DNA from: Rhodospirillaceae bacterium
Lineage (GTDB): Bacteria; Pseudomonadota; Alphaproteobacteria; Rhodospirillales; Rhodospirillaceae
Direction of reading: 5' to 3'
Length of the DNA stretch: 6,823 bases
Assembly: GCA_016937315.1 (NCBI GenBank)
Contig: JAFGWD010000182.1
Coordinates: forward strand, 1 to 6,823
This document shows positions 1 to 6,558 of this stretch, piece by piece. A program made the translations under genes and the position numbers. The stretch's first letter is position 1; the number at the start of each line of letters is the position of its first letter. The notes under the pieces are model-generated. The model saw only the letters and a list, made by a program, of their open reading frames with translations. It searched no databases and was not told the origin of the DNA.

Positions 1-648
1 CGCGACGTCAACATCGCCCTGATGAACGAATTGGCCGTGATCTGCCACCATTTTGGCATCGACACCGGCGACGTTCTGTCTGCCAGTGGCACCAAATGGA
101 ACTTCTTACCCTTCGGCCCCGGCTTGGTCGGCGGACACTGCATCGGCGTCGATCCCTATTACCTGACGCACCGTGCGGAAAAGGCCGGATACCACGCACA
201 AGTCATTCTGTCGGGACGGCGCATCAACGACGATATGGGGGGCTTTGTCGCCCGTGAAACCATCAAAGCCCTGATGGGAAATGGCTGTGCCGCCAACCCG
301 GTTGTCACGGTTTTGGGTTTGACCTTTAAGGAAGACGTCCCGGACATCCGCAACACCCGCGTCGTTGACATCTTGGCCGAACTAAAAGCCTTCGGCGTCC
401 GCGTTCAAGTGGCCGATGCCATGGCCGATGCAGCAGAAGTCGCTCATGAATATGGCCTGACGTTAAGCCCTTTTGCCACACTGGACCCTGCTGACGCCAT
501 TATCCTCGCGGTACCACACCGCGATTATCGCGCCCTGGGCTGGGACATCACACGTCTGTTGAAGGACGGCAAAGGGTTCATCGCAGACGTTAAGGGCTGC
601 CTCAACCGCGACCAAAAACCAGCCAATATTGACCTCTGGCGCCTATAG
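1..648 (+). CDS. tviB: Nucleotide-sugar dehydrogenase, TviB/WbpA type, C-terminal part (5' end outside window)
   Basis: The protein is an NAD-dependent UDP-sugar 6-dehydrogenase. Such enzymes oxidise a UDP-N-acetylhexosamine (or UDP-hexose) to the uronic acid in the cytoplasm, for capsule, O-antigen or other surface polysaccharide synthesis. The frame is open from base 1, and 215 residues are visible, so roughly the first half (the NAD-binding domain) lies upstream. The visible part begins in the central helical dimerisation domain. It contains the catalytic motif GPGLVGGHCIGVDPYYL, with the nucleophilic Cys encoded at 139-141. The C-terminal UDP-binding domain follows, with the motif GLTFKEDVPDIRNTRVVDIL. 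The stretch GTKWNFLPF before the Cys motif and ILSGRRINDDMG after it favour the TviB/WbpA subgroup over UDP-glucose dehydrogenase. The exact sugar substrate cannot be read from this. The stop is TAG at 646-648. Methionine codon 22-24 is internal, not a start. Confidence 0.93.
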   Translation, partial: RDVNIALMNELAVICHHFGIDTGDVLSASGTKWNFLPFGPGLVGGHCIGVDPYYLTHRAEKAGYHAQVILSGRRINDDMGGFVARETIKALMGNGCAANPVVTVLGLTFKEDVPDIRNTRVVDILAELKAFGVRVQVADAMADAAEVAHEYGLTLSPFATLDPADAIILAVPHRDYRALGWDITRLLKDGKGFIADVKGCLNRDQKPANIDLWRL

Positions 649-737
649 AACCTATTCCGTTCAGATGGAATTACCTGCGCCACCCGTAGGCCTGAATATA
701 GTCCTGCAAGACCGTACGAGCTTAACCCAACAAGGCG

Positions 738-767
738 GCACCACCCCATCGCACATGGGGGTGGTGC
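738..767. other. Strong GC-rich hairpin between tviB and yqgA
   Basis: A perfect 10-bp inverted repeat pairs GCACCACCCC (738-747) with GGGGTGGTGC (758-767) around a 10-base loop. It lies 90 bases after the dehydrogenase stop and 39 bases before the next gene. No T-run follows on either strand, so it is not a standard intrinsic terminator. It may be a weak terminator, an mRNA 3'-end stabiliser or a protein-binding palindrome. No clear promoter was recognised in the rest of the 649-806 gap. Confidence 0.6.
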
Positions 768-806
768 ATCGTGCTATCGACCTAAAGACGAAATGGACAA
801 AAGCGT

Positions 807-1541
807 ATGAGTATCGGACCGTTTGTTAATGGTGCGGCCATTTTTCTTGGCAGCGTCCTCGGAGCCTCCTTGGGGGGCCATATCCCCAGACGCATCAGTG
901 AACGCCTCCCCTTGGTTTTTGGCTGTGTTGCCATGGGCCTCGGGATTTCCATGATCACCAAAGTGGTATCCATGCCACCCGTGGTTTTGGCCCTGATTAT
1001 CGGAACCATCCTCGGGGAAATCATCGGTGTCGAGCGTGGCTTCCGCGCCCTCGCCCGCTTCGCACGAAAGGGCGTCGATATCATCACTCCCAAACGCTAT
1101 GCCGCCAAGGCACGCGAAAAAACCAACGAAAGCACCTATATCGAAACCTTTGTCTCGGCCACCGTCCTGTTCTGCTTCAGCGGGGTTGGCATCCTTGGGT
1201 CTTTAACTGAAGGCATGACCGGCGACCCGACACTTCTGCTCATCAAAGCCATCATGGATGTGTTCACCGCGCCGATTTTCGCCATCACCTTGGGCTATGC
1301 TGTGGCCACACTGGCTTTACCCCAGATCGCCGTACAAATGGCCCTGCTGCTGTCGGCCTCCTTGATTCTCCCCCTGACCACACCCGCCATGACCGCTGAT
1401 TTCACGGCCTGCGGCGGATTCATCATGGTTGCTACCGGGTTCACTATCAGCGGCATCAAGACCTTCCCTTTGTCCAGCATGCTGCCAGCGTTGGTTCTGG
1501 TCATGCCGTTGTCGGCTTTATGGTTGCGCTACGCCCCATAA
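807..1541 (+). CDS. yqgA: DUF554 family (YqgA-like) inner-membrane protein
   Basis: This is a 244-residue polytopic membrane protein of the DUF554 family, typified by E. coli YqgA, which has about 235 residues. The family has no firmly assigned biochemical function; some members have been suggested to be transporters. Family hallmarks are the N-terminus MSIGPFVNGAAIFLGSVLGA, the segment ALIIGTILGEIIGVERG (about 62-78), the central LFCFSGVGILGSLTEGMTGDP (about 121-141), LILPLTTPAMTADF (about 186-199), and the C-terminal GIKTFPLSSMLPALVL (about 216-231). Hydrophobic segments lie near residues 4-24, 35-52, 57-75, 114-133, 145-170, 173-190, 200-216 and 222-240. A basic cytoplasm-like loop (about 76-110) separates the first three. 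The start is fixed by an in-frame TAA at 783-785 and by the conserved N-terminus. The Shine-Dalgarno sequence is weak. Its link to the flanking sugar dehydrogenase is only positional. Confidence 0.92.
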   Translation: MSIGPFVNGAAIFLGSVLGASLGGHIPRRISERLPLVFGCVAMGLGISMITKVVSMPPVVLALIIGTILGEIIGVERGFRALARFARKGVDIITPKRYAAKAREKTNESTYIETFVSATVLFCFSGVGILGSLTEGMTGDPTLLLIKAIMDVFTAPIFAITLGYAVATLALPQIAVQMALLLSASLILPLTTPAMTADFTACGGFIMVATGFTISGIKTFPLSSMLPALVLVMPLSALWLRYAP

Positions 1542-1611
1542 AACTGAGCCCCCCTTTATTCCAGGCCTCTGCCCCCCTATGTTCAAGGCGATGTTTCGCG
1601 GAAGGAGGCCT

Positions 1612-1800
1612 ATGGTGCGTGTAATTCTGCAAACCCTCGGGATTTTGCTGGTTGCCGTGATTGGTTTGACGGCCGTGATTGGCTCGGTCCTGTTTCAGGT
1701 TTCGTTCGCGATTTATATCGCGTTGCTGTTCACGGTTCTGGCTCTGGCAGGCATCATCAGCCTGTGCTTTGGTAAACTGGAAGACCCGGAACCGCATTGA
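1612..1800 (+). CDS. Small two-helix membrane protein, unknown function
   Basis: This is a 62-residue hydrophobic protein of no family I recognise. Two predicted membrane segments, about residues 4-25 and 29-53, are joined by a very short turn, giving a helical hairpin. They are followed by a short charged tail (GKLEDPEPH). The start was chosen from the strong Shine-Dalgarno GAAGGAGG at 1601-1608. ATG 1612 is only 3 bases after it, so the in-frame GTG at 1615, at a better spacing of 6 bases, could be the real start and would remove one residue. Upstream in-frame ATGs at 1579 and 1591 lack such a site. The gene lies 70 bases after the DUF554 gene on the same strand, so co-transcription is possible. 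It ends 18 bases before a strong terminator. No enzymatic motif is visible. Confidence 0.72.
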   Translation: MVRVILQTLGILLVAVIGLTAVIGSVLFQVSFAIYIALLFTVLALAGIISLCFGKLEDPEPH

Positions 1801-1818
1801 CCTTCCCTTTTCCTCATA

Positions 1819-1851
1819 AAAAACCCCCGGAGGATTTCTCAGGGGGTTTTT
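1819..1851. terminator. Bidirectional intrinsic terminator between convergent genes
   Basis: AAAAACCCCC (1819-1828) pairs perfectly with GGGGGTTTTT (1842-1851) around a 13-base loop. A GAG/CTC pairing (1830-1832 with 1838-1840) may extend the stem inside the loop. Because the stem is flanked by an A-run on the left and a T-run on the right, both strands show a GC stem followed by a U-tract. It sits 18 bases after the small membrane protein (plus strand) and 7 bases after the gcvPB stop (minus strand). It is therefore suited to ending both transcription units. Confidence 0.9.
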
Positions 1852-1858
1852 ATTGGGT

Positions 1859-3388
1859 TCAGTCCGCCACATCCGGACGCCAGCGCAAGACAGGCTTTCG
1901 CGCCGCTAGGGTTTCATCCAAACGACGGCGCGGAGTCAAACGCGGCGCCGCATGGAAGAAATCGGCGTCTCCCGCCAGCGCCTTAGCCGCCAAACCCCGA
2001 ACCGTATCAATAAACACATCCAGGGTCTGTTTACTCTCGCTTTCCGTCGGCTCCATCAGCAACGCACCATGCACCACCAGCGGGAAATACATAGTCATCG
2101 GGTGATAGCCTTCGTCGATCAAGGCCTTCGCAAAGTCCAGCGTGGTCACGCCGGTATCCTTCAGGAAACCATCATCGAACAACGCCTCGTGCATGCAGGG
2201 TCCATCAAACGGTGCCGTCAGCACGTCTTTCAGACGCGCCAACAGATAGTTGGCATTCAGCACCGCATCACCAGAGGTTTGTCGCAAGCCGTCCTTACCC
2301 AAGCTCATGGCATAGGCCAAGGCACGCAGCATCACGCCGAATTGCCCGTGGAATCCCTTCATACGCCCAAAGGGATGGGCCGCTTCACCCGCTTGAGCGC
2401 GGGTTTCCACCAGTTCAAAAGCATCTTTCGTCTTCCGCACGAAAGGCAGCGGCGCAAACGCCACCAAGGCCGGAGACAACACCGTCGGCCCTGCCCCCGG
2501 TCCACCACCACCATGCGGCGTGGAGAACGTCTTGTGCAAATTGATGTGCATCGCATCAACCCCCAGATCAGCGACTTTAACCCGTCCGATCAAGGCGTTG
2601 AAGTTGGCCCCATCCATATAGAAGAAGGCCCCCGCAGCATGGACCAGGTCGGCAATCTCCCGCACATCACGTTCGAACAGACCGCAAGTGTTGGGATTGG
2701 TCAGCATGATGCCGGCCACCTCGTCCGAAAGTTTTTCTTTCAGCGCCGCAATGTCCACCCGCCCCTCAGACGTAGCCGGAATCGCTACCACAGAGTACCC
2801 ACACAAGGACGCAGAAGCCGGATTGGTCCCATGAGCCGACTCTGGAACCAGGATAATCTTACGTGGATTTCCCTTGGCCTCCTGCGCGGCACGAATGGCC
2901 ATAATGCCACACAATTCGCCGTGCGCCCCAGCCGCTGGCGACATCGCCACACCGGCCATGCCGGTCAGCTCCATCAACCACACGGCCAAGCTGTGCATCA
3001 TTTCCAGTGCACCCTGAACCGTAGAAATCGGCTGGAAAGGATGCAGGTCCCCCAACCCGGACAACCGCGCCAACTTTTCATTCAGGCGCGGATTGTATTT
3101 CATGGTGCAGGAGCCGAGTGGATAGAACCCTGCATCAATGCTGTAGTTCTTTTGCGACAAGCGGGTGTAGTGGCGCACCACCTGCGGCTCAGATAATCCG
3201 GGCAGACCAATCGGAGTGGTCCGACGAAAGCCCCCCAAACCATCCGGCACATCACGCGGCTCTGGTAGATCCACACCGGACCCCGCAACCGATCCCTGTT
3301 CAAACAACAACGGTTCTTCAACCACCAAACCACGATTGCCGGTCACAGTGCCCGCAGGCACCGACGGAAAGACCTGACCCTCGATCAT
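1859..3388 (-). CDS. gcvPB: Glycine dehydrogenase (decarboxylating) subunit 2, P-protein C-terminal half
   Basis: This 509-residue protein is the pyridoxal-phosphate-binding half of the split P-protein. With GcvPA it decarboxylates glycine and passes the aminomethyl group to the lipoyl arm of GcvH. The PLP lysine is K286 in HINLHKTFSTPHGGGGPG (about 281-298), followed by the glycine-rich stretch. Other P-protein signatures are FYPLGSCTMKYNP (88-100), ESAHGTNPASA (183-193), MDGANFNALIG (258-268) and EPTESESK (446-453). The length fits GcvPB (about 480-520 residues). The start ATG overlaps the gcvPA stop by 4 bases (ATGA). It is preceded by a strong Shine-Dalgarno AAGGAGG at 3396-3402, with a 7-base spacer. 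This site lies inside the gcvPA coding region, which would allow independent loading of ribosomes as well as coupling. It is the last gene of the operon. Confidence 0.98.
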   Translation of the reverse strand: MIEGQVFPSVPAGTVTGNRGLVVEEPLLFEQGSVAGSGVDLPEPRDVPDGLGGFRRTTPIGLPGLSEPQVVRHYTRLSQKNYSIDAGFYPLGSCTMKYNPRLNEKLARLSGLGDLHPFQPISTVQGALEMMHSLAVWLMELTGMAGVAMSPAAGAHGELCGIMAIRAAQEAKGNPRKIILVPESAHGTNPASASLCGYSVVAIPATSEGRVDIAALKEKLSDEVAGIMLTNPNTCGLFERDVREIADLVHAAGAFFYMDGANFNALIGRVKVADLGVDAMHINLHKTFSTPHGGGGPGAGPTVLSPALVAFAPLPFVRKTKDAFELVETRAQAGEAAHPFGRMKGFHGQFGVMLRALAYAMSLGKDGLRQTSGDAVLNANYLLARLKDVLTAPFDGPCMHEALFDDGFLKDTGVTTLDFAKALIDEGYHPMTMYFPLVVHGALLMEPTESESKQTLDVFIDTVRGLAAKALAGDADFFHAAPRLTPRRRLDETLAARKPVLRWRPDVAD

Positions 3389-4731
3389 TGCAAAACCTCC
3401 TTCAGGGCCGCAACCAAGGCGTCCATATCCGCATCGCTGTTGGTTTCGGTCGCCGCCACCAGCATCAAATTTTCAAGTTCTGGAAACGAGGGATAAAACC
3501 GCGACACCGGCACACCGCCCAAAATTCCCTTGGCTGCCAAGGCCTCAACCACCTCCGCCGCTGGTTTGGGTAGCATCACTGCAAATTCGTTGAAAAAAGC
3601 AGGCCCCACAATCTTGACCCCTTTCACCGCCGCCAGTTTCCTGGACAACGCAACCGCCGCCGCGTGGTTGACCTCCGCCAATTTGGCAAGGCCCGTATCC
3701 CCCAACAGCGCGACATGAATCGAAAACGCCAACGCACACAAACCAGAGTTGGTGCAAATGTTCGACGTCGCCTTTTCCCGGCGAATGTGCTGTTCTCGGG
3801 TCGACAAGGTCAGCACCCAACCGCGACGCCCGTCCACATCCACGGTCTGTCCAACCAACCGCCCCGGCATGTTACGCACGTACTTTTCACGCACTGCGAA
3901 CAATCCAACCCCTGGACCACCAAACGACAACGGCATGCCCAAGGACGACCCATCCACCACCACGATATCGGCACCCATTTCCCCCGGCGGTTTCAACGCG
4001 CCCAAAGAAACCGGTTCGGCCACCGCAACCACCAACAACACACCGTTGGCGTGACATTGCGCGGCCAGCGCCGAAAAATCCGACAGTCCACCGAAAAAGC
4101 CCGGAGTCTGCACAACAACACAGGCCAAATCCGGCGACACACGCCCCAGCAAGTCTTCGATCCCCAAGGGATCTGGAGCTAAGCGATCACAGGCAATGCC
4201 GGTAAAAGCCAACTGCGTGCGGATCACATCAATATAGTGCGGATGCACCCCGCCCGAAATCAACACCGCCTTACGGCGCGTCACGCGTGCCGCCATCAGA
4301 GCCGCCTCAGCACAGGCTGTCGCGGCGTCGTACATCGACGCGTTGGCAACCTCCATGCCGGTCAGCAGACAAACCTGAGTCTGAAATTCGAACAAGGCTT
4401 GCAGCGTGCCTTGCGAGATCTCCGGCTGGTAGGGGGTATAACTGGTCAGAAATTCGCCACGCTGAATCAAGGCATCCACCGCCGCCGGAATATGGTGACG
4501 ATACGCTCCCGCCCCCAAAAAGGTCGGCGCACAGGCTGGACTCAAACTTTTCTGGGCCAAGGCGGAGAAGGCCTGTTCCACGGCCATTTCCCCCTGGTGG
4601 TCGGGTAGGTCAAAGACCCCACTCGCCCGCACATCGGCAGGAATGTCGCAAAACAGATCCTCAACCGACGCAGCGCCGATTGCGTCCAGCATTTCCGCAC
4701 GATCATCAGCGCTTAACGGCAAATAACGCAT
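3385..4731 (-). CDS. gcvPA: Glycine dehydrogenase (decarboxylating) subunit 1, P-protein N-terminal half
   Basis: This 448-residue protein is the alpha subunit of the split glycine decarboxylase. It pairs with GcvPB to rebuild the fold that is a single chain of about 950 residues in E. coli. Family motifs in order are FLGAGAYRHHIPAAVD (71-86), LTSYTPYQPEISQGTLQAL (95-113), SFGGPGVGLFAVREKYVRNM (269-288) and REQHIRREKATSNICTN (312-328). The C-terminus, SRFYPSFPELENLMLVAATET (410-430), is also typical. The length matches the family. The start shares one base with the gcvH stop (TGATG), and a GAGG lies about 10 bases upstream inside gcvH, so translational coupling to gcvH is likely. The stop overlaps gcvPB by 4 bases. 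This half lacks the PLP lysine, as expected. No frameshift or missing segment was seen. Confidence 0.98.
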   Translation of the reverse strand: MRYLPLSADDRAEMLDAIGAASVEDLFCDIPADVRASGVFDLPDHQGEMAVEQAFSALAQKSLSPACAPTFLGAGAYRHHIPAAVDALIQRGEFLTSYTPYQPEISQGTLQALFEFQTQVCLLTGMEVANASMYDAATACAEAALMAARVTRRKAVLISGGVHPHYIDVIRTQLAFTGIACDRLAPDPLGIEDLLGRVSPDLACVVVQTPGFFGGLSDFSALAAQCHANGVLLVVAVAEPVSLGALKPPGEMGADIVVVDGSSLGMPLSFGGPGVGLFAVREKYVRNMPGRLVGQTVDVDGRRGWVLTLSTREQHIRREKATSNICTNSGLCALAFSIHVALLGDTGLAKLAEVNHAAAVALSRKLAAVKGVKIVGPAFFNEFAVMLPKPAAEVVEALAAKGILGGVPVSRFYPSFPELENLMLVAATETNSDADMDALVAALKEVLQ

Positions 4732-5108
4732 CAGTCCAGATCCTCAACAAAGGCGTCATAGTCCTTGCGGTTCATCAAATCGTCGAGTTCGGTCTCATCA
4801 GACAGAACGATCTTGTAAAACCAACCATCCGCTTCCGCGTGTTGATTAACGAGACCAGGCGCTTCGGCCAGATCCTCGTTGATCTCGACGATTTCACCAG
4901 ACACCGGAGAATACACTTCGCTGGCCGCTTTCACGGACTCAACAACAGCAACGTCATCCCCCTTCTCCACCTCCGTACCAAGTTCAGGCAACTCGACGAA
5001 CACCACGTCGCCCAGTTGTTCTTGCGCGTATTCGGTGATGCCGACGATGCCGACGCCGCCCTCCACCGAAATCCATTCGTGGTCTTCAGAAAAATAAACT
5101 TTTGCCAT
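4731..5108 (-). CDS. gcvH: Glycine cleavage system H protein (lipoyl carrier)
   Basis: This 125-residue protein is the mobile carrier of the complex. Its lipoylated lysine arm picks up the aminomethyl group at the P-protein, delivers it to GcvT, and is reoxidised by dihydrolipoamide dehydrogenase. The lipoyl attachment site is K60 in VVESVKAASEVYSPVSG (about 55-71). The N-terminal FSEDHEWI (6-13) and the stretch GITEYAQEQLGDVVFVELP (23-41) are characteristic of H proteins, as is the tail GWFYKI. The protein is strongly acidic, as is usual. The start ATG is preceded by GAGGGG with an 8-base spacer. It begins 30 bases after the gcvT stop, and its own stop shares a base with the gcvPA start. The lysine must be lipoylated by enzymes encoded elsewhere. 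Confidence 0.98.
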   Translation of the reverse strand: MAKVYFSEDHEWISVEGGVGIVGITEYAQEQLGDVVFVELPELGTEVEKGDDVAVVESVKAASEVYSPVSGEIVEINEDLAEAPGLVNQHAEADGWFYKIVLSDETELDDLMNRKDYDAFVEDLD

Positions 5109-5138
5109 GATTCTGTCCCCTCTACCTTTGTGTCCCTA

Positions 5139-6260
5139 TCAACCCTTAACGTACCGGTGCGGCGTGAACGGCATCGCGGTCACTTCGCCCGGCAGGGTTT
5201 TTCCGCGCACCACGCAGGCGATCTTCGTCCCCGTCGTTGCGTGCGCCATGTCTACATAGCCAATGGCAATCGCCCCCTCTACCGTTGGGCCGAAACCACC
5301 AGAGGTAATCTCGCCAATCTTCGCCCCCGCCACATCAACGATGTCGGTGTGGGCACGGGCGGGTTGACGCCCGTCCAGACGCAAGCCAACACGGCTCCGC
5401 GTCGCGCCATTTTTCAATTGCGCCAGAATCACATCGGCACCGGGGAATCCTCCTTCCTCGCGGCGGCGTTTACCAATCGTCCACTTTAGGTTGGCTTCAA
5501 CCGGCGACGTATCGCGTCCAATATCCGCGCCGTACAGGCACAGCCCCGCCTCTAAACGCAGACTGTCCCGCGCCCCCAGGCCACATGCCGCGACTTCCGG
5601 TTCCGCCAGCAACCGACGGGCCAAAGCCTCTGCATCCGACGCGGCAACCGAGATTTCAAAGCCATCTTCGCCGGTGTATCCAGACCGCGAGGCCCACACG
5701 CCGATCCCCGCCACATCCAAAACCCGGGCGGTCATAAAAGTCATGTCCGCCGCCTCTGGCGCAAAACGCGCCAAGACGGTGGCTGCCATCGGCCCTTGCA
5801 GCGCAATCAAGGCCCGATCCAGCAACGGTTTGACCGTGCATCCAGGGAGTTTCGCGATCATATGCGCGAAATCAGCGTCCTTGCACGCGGCATTGACCAC
5901 CACGAACAGGTGATCTCCGGCATTGGTGACCATCAGGTCGTCAAGGATGCCGCCACCTTCGTCAGTAAACAGCGTGTAACGAATGGCCCCCTCGTCCAGA
6001 GACACCAGGTCGCCTGGAACCAAGGCCTCGAAGGCACGCGCCGCCGCCAAGACACCATCTGGATGATGCACTGTCGCCTGCCCCATGTGGGAAACATCAA
6101 ACAGCGCGGCTTTTGTCCGACACTGAGCGTGCTCAGACAAGATGCCTTCGTACTGCACCGGCATGGCATACCCAGCAAAGGGCACCATGCGGGCACCCAA
6201 CTCCCGATGCAGTGCATCAAGAGGCGTAACGAGAAGGGTTTCGTTGGAGTGTGTGCCCAT
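5139..6260 (-). CDS. gcvT: Aminomethyltransferase (glycine cleavage T-protein)
   Basis: This 373-residue T-protein releases ammonia from the aminomethyl-lipoyl arm of GcvH and transfers the one-carbon unit to tetrahydrofolate. Motifs, numbered from the chosen start, are MVPFAGYAMPVQY (25-37), AALFDVSHMGQ (51-61), GGGILDDLMVTN (102-113, holding the conserved aspartates of the folate site), ALQGP (153-157), SRSGYTGEDGFEIS (191-204), GLGARDSLRLEAGLCLYG (227-244) and the C-terminal MPFTPHRYVKG. The start is ATG at 6258-6260, 5 bases after the Shine-Dalgarno AAGAGGA (6266-6272). An in-frame ATG 54 bases upstream (6312-6314) would begin inside the riboswitch platform and add 18 residues without homology. 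It is therefore rejected. The resulting length is typical of the family. It is the first gene of the operon and sits directly behind the glycine riboswitch. Confidence 0.97.
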   Translation of the reverse strand: MGTHSNETLLVTPLDALHRELGARMVPFAGYAMPVQYEGILSEHAQCRTKAALFDVSHMGQATVHHPDGVLAAARAFEALVPGDLVSLDEGAIRYTLFTDEGGGILDDLMVTNAGDHLFVVVNAACKDADFAHMIAKLPGCTVKPLLDRALIALQGPMAATVLARFAPEAADMTFMTARVLDVAGIGVWASRSGYTGEDGFEISVAASDAEALARRLLAEPEVAACGLGARDSLRLEAGLCLYGADIGRDTSPVEANLKWTIGKRRREEGGFPGADVILAQLKNGATRSRVGLRLDGRQPARAHTDIVDVAGAKIGEITSGGFGPTVEGAIAIGYVDMAHATTGTKIACVVRGKTLPGEVTAMPFTPHRYVKG

Positions 6261-6341
6261 CGGGGTCCTCTTCAGAAGTCCGCGCCCACCCTTCGGTGAA
6301 CACGAATCGGCCACAGACCGGAAATCCGGTCCAACGGCCCC
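6261..6341 (-). promoter_or_regulatory. Riboswitch expression platform / gcvT 5' leader
   Basis: Between aptamer 2 and the gcvT start lies a stable hairpin. GACCGG (6326-6331) pairs with CCGGTC (6316-6321), and an outer GGCC/GGCC pairing (6336-6339 with 6309-6312) extends it. No U-run follows, so transcription termination looks unlikely. The last bases contain the gcvT Shine-Dalgarno sequence, which favours translational control (inference). Confidence 0.55.
6266..6272 (-). promoter_or_regulatory. gcvT ribosome binding site
   Basis: AAGAGGA lies 5 bases before ATG 6258-6260 and decides the gcvT start. It directly follows the riboswitch platform. Its core AGAGG (6267-6271) is complementary to CCTCT at 6450-6454, the 5' strand of the second aptamer's closing helix, so it may be masked when that aptamer is unfolded (inference). 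Confidence 0.75.
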
Positions 6342-6454
6342 CCTCTGTCTTCGGAACCTGAAAGATTCGTCTCAGTCGAGAGAACACCCACGCTCAAGAC
6401 TTACATCTTCGGTGAGGCCCGTGCAAAACCGTGCACGCACCTGCTTTCCAGAGG
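6342..6454 (-). promoter_or_regulatory. Glycine riboswitch aptamer 2
   Basis: P1 is CCTCTG (6449-6454) with CAGAGG (6342-6347); the 5' strand reads CCTCTGGAAAGC, the usual second-aptamer opening. P2 is a GTGCA/TGCAC hairpin extended by GGTG/CACC. The core CACCGAAGATGTAAG is followed by a long P3 that closes GTCTT with GAGAC. The strand GAATCTTTCAGG follows, and then the terminal GAAGACAGAGG. The consensus GGACAGAG appears as AGACAGAG. P3 looks longer than in compact examples such as Vibrio cholerae. Confidence 0.85.
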
Positions 6455-6467
6455 CCCCCCTGACCGA

Positions 6468-6558
6468 CGCGGTTCTGTTTGCCTGAGAGTTTCCGGGGGC
6501 GGTTGCTCCTTCGGCGCCGGCCGGCGGTCACTCTGGCCGCCGGACGATCTCTCCCGCG
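6468..6558 (-). promoter_or_regulatory. Glycine riboswitch aptamer 1
   Basis: P1 is CGCGG (6554-6558) with CCGCG (6468-6472). P2 is a perfect 7-bp stem, CCGGCGG (6537-6543) with CCGCCGG (6521-6527). The conserved core GCGCCGAAGGAGCAA follows P2. Next comes CCGCCCCCGG, then the second conserved strand AAACTCTCAGGCAAA. The consensus AAGGAC before the P1 3' strand reads CAGAAC here, a departure from the usual core that may be lineage-specific. Confidence 0.88.

Noticed and set aside
782..1093. 103-residue minus-strand open frame opposite the DUF554 gene
   Set aside because: It is antisense to a well-conserved membrane protein, with a very basic Met/Arg/Pro-rich translation and no ribosome binding site.
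1952..3196. 414-residue plus-strand open frame opposite gcvPB
   Set aside because: It lies wholly antisense to a clearly functional gcvPB, gives a His/Arg/Gln-rich product with no recognisable domain, and has no ribosome binding site. It is a codon-bias shadow.
3385..4731. Idea that gcvPA/gcvPB are a frameshifted single gcvP
   Set aside because: The split P-protein is an established arrangement. Both halves are full length, gcvPB has its own strong ribosome binding site, and the ATGA overlap is a normal coupled junction.
4287..5489. 400-residue plus-strand open frame opposite gcvPA, gcvH and the gcvT end
   Set aside because: It spans three real minus-strand genes and their junctions. The translation is low-complexity Arg/His/Pro-rich, typical of an antisense shadow in a GC-rich genome.
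6261..6314. 18-residue N-terminal extension of GcvT from ATG 6312-6314
   Set aside because: It would start inside the riboswitch platform hairpin, has no ribosome binding site, and adds non-homologous residues. The ATG at 6258-6260 has a well-placed Shine-Dalgarno and gives the usual family length.
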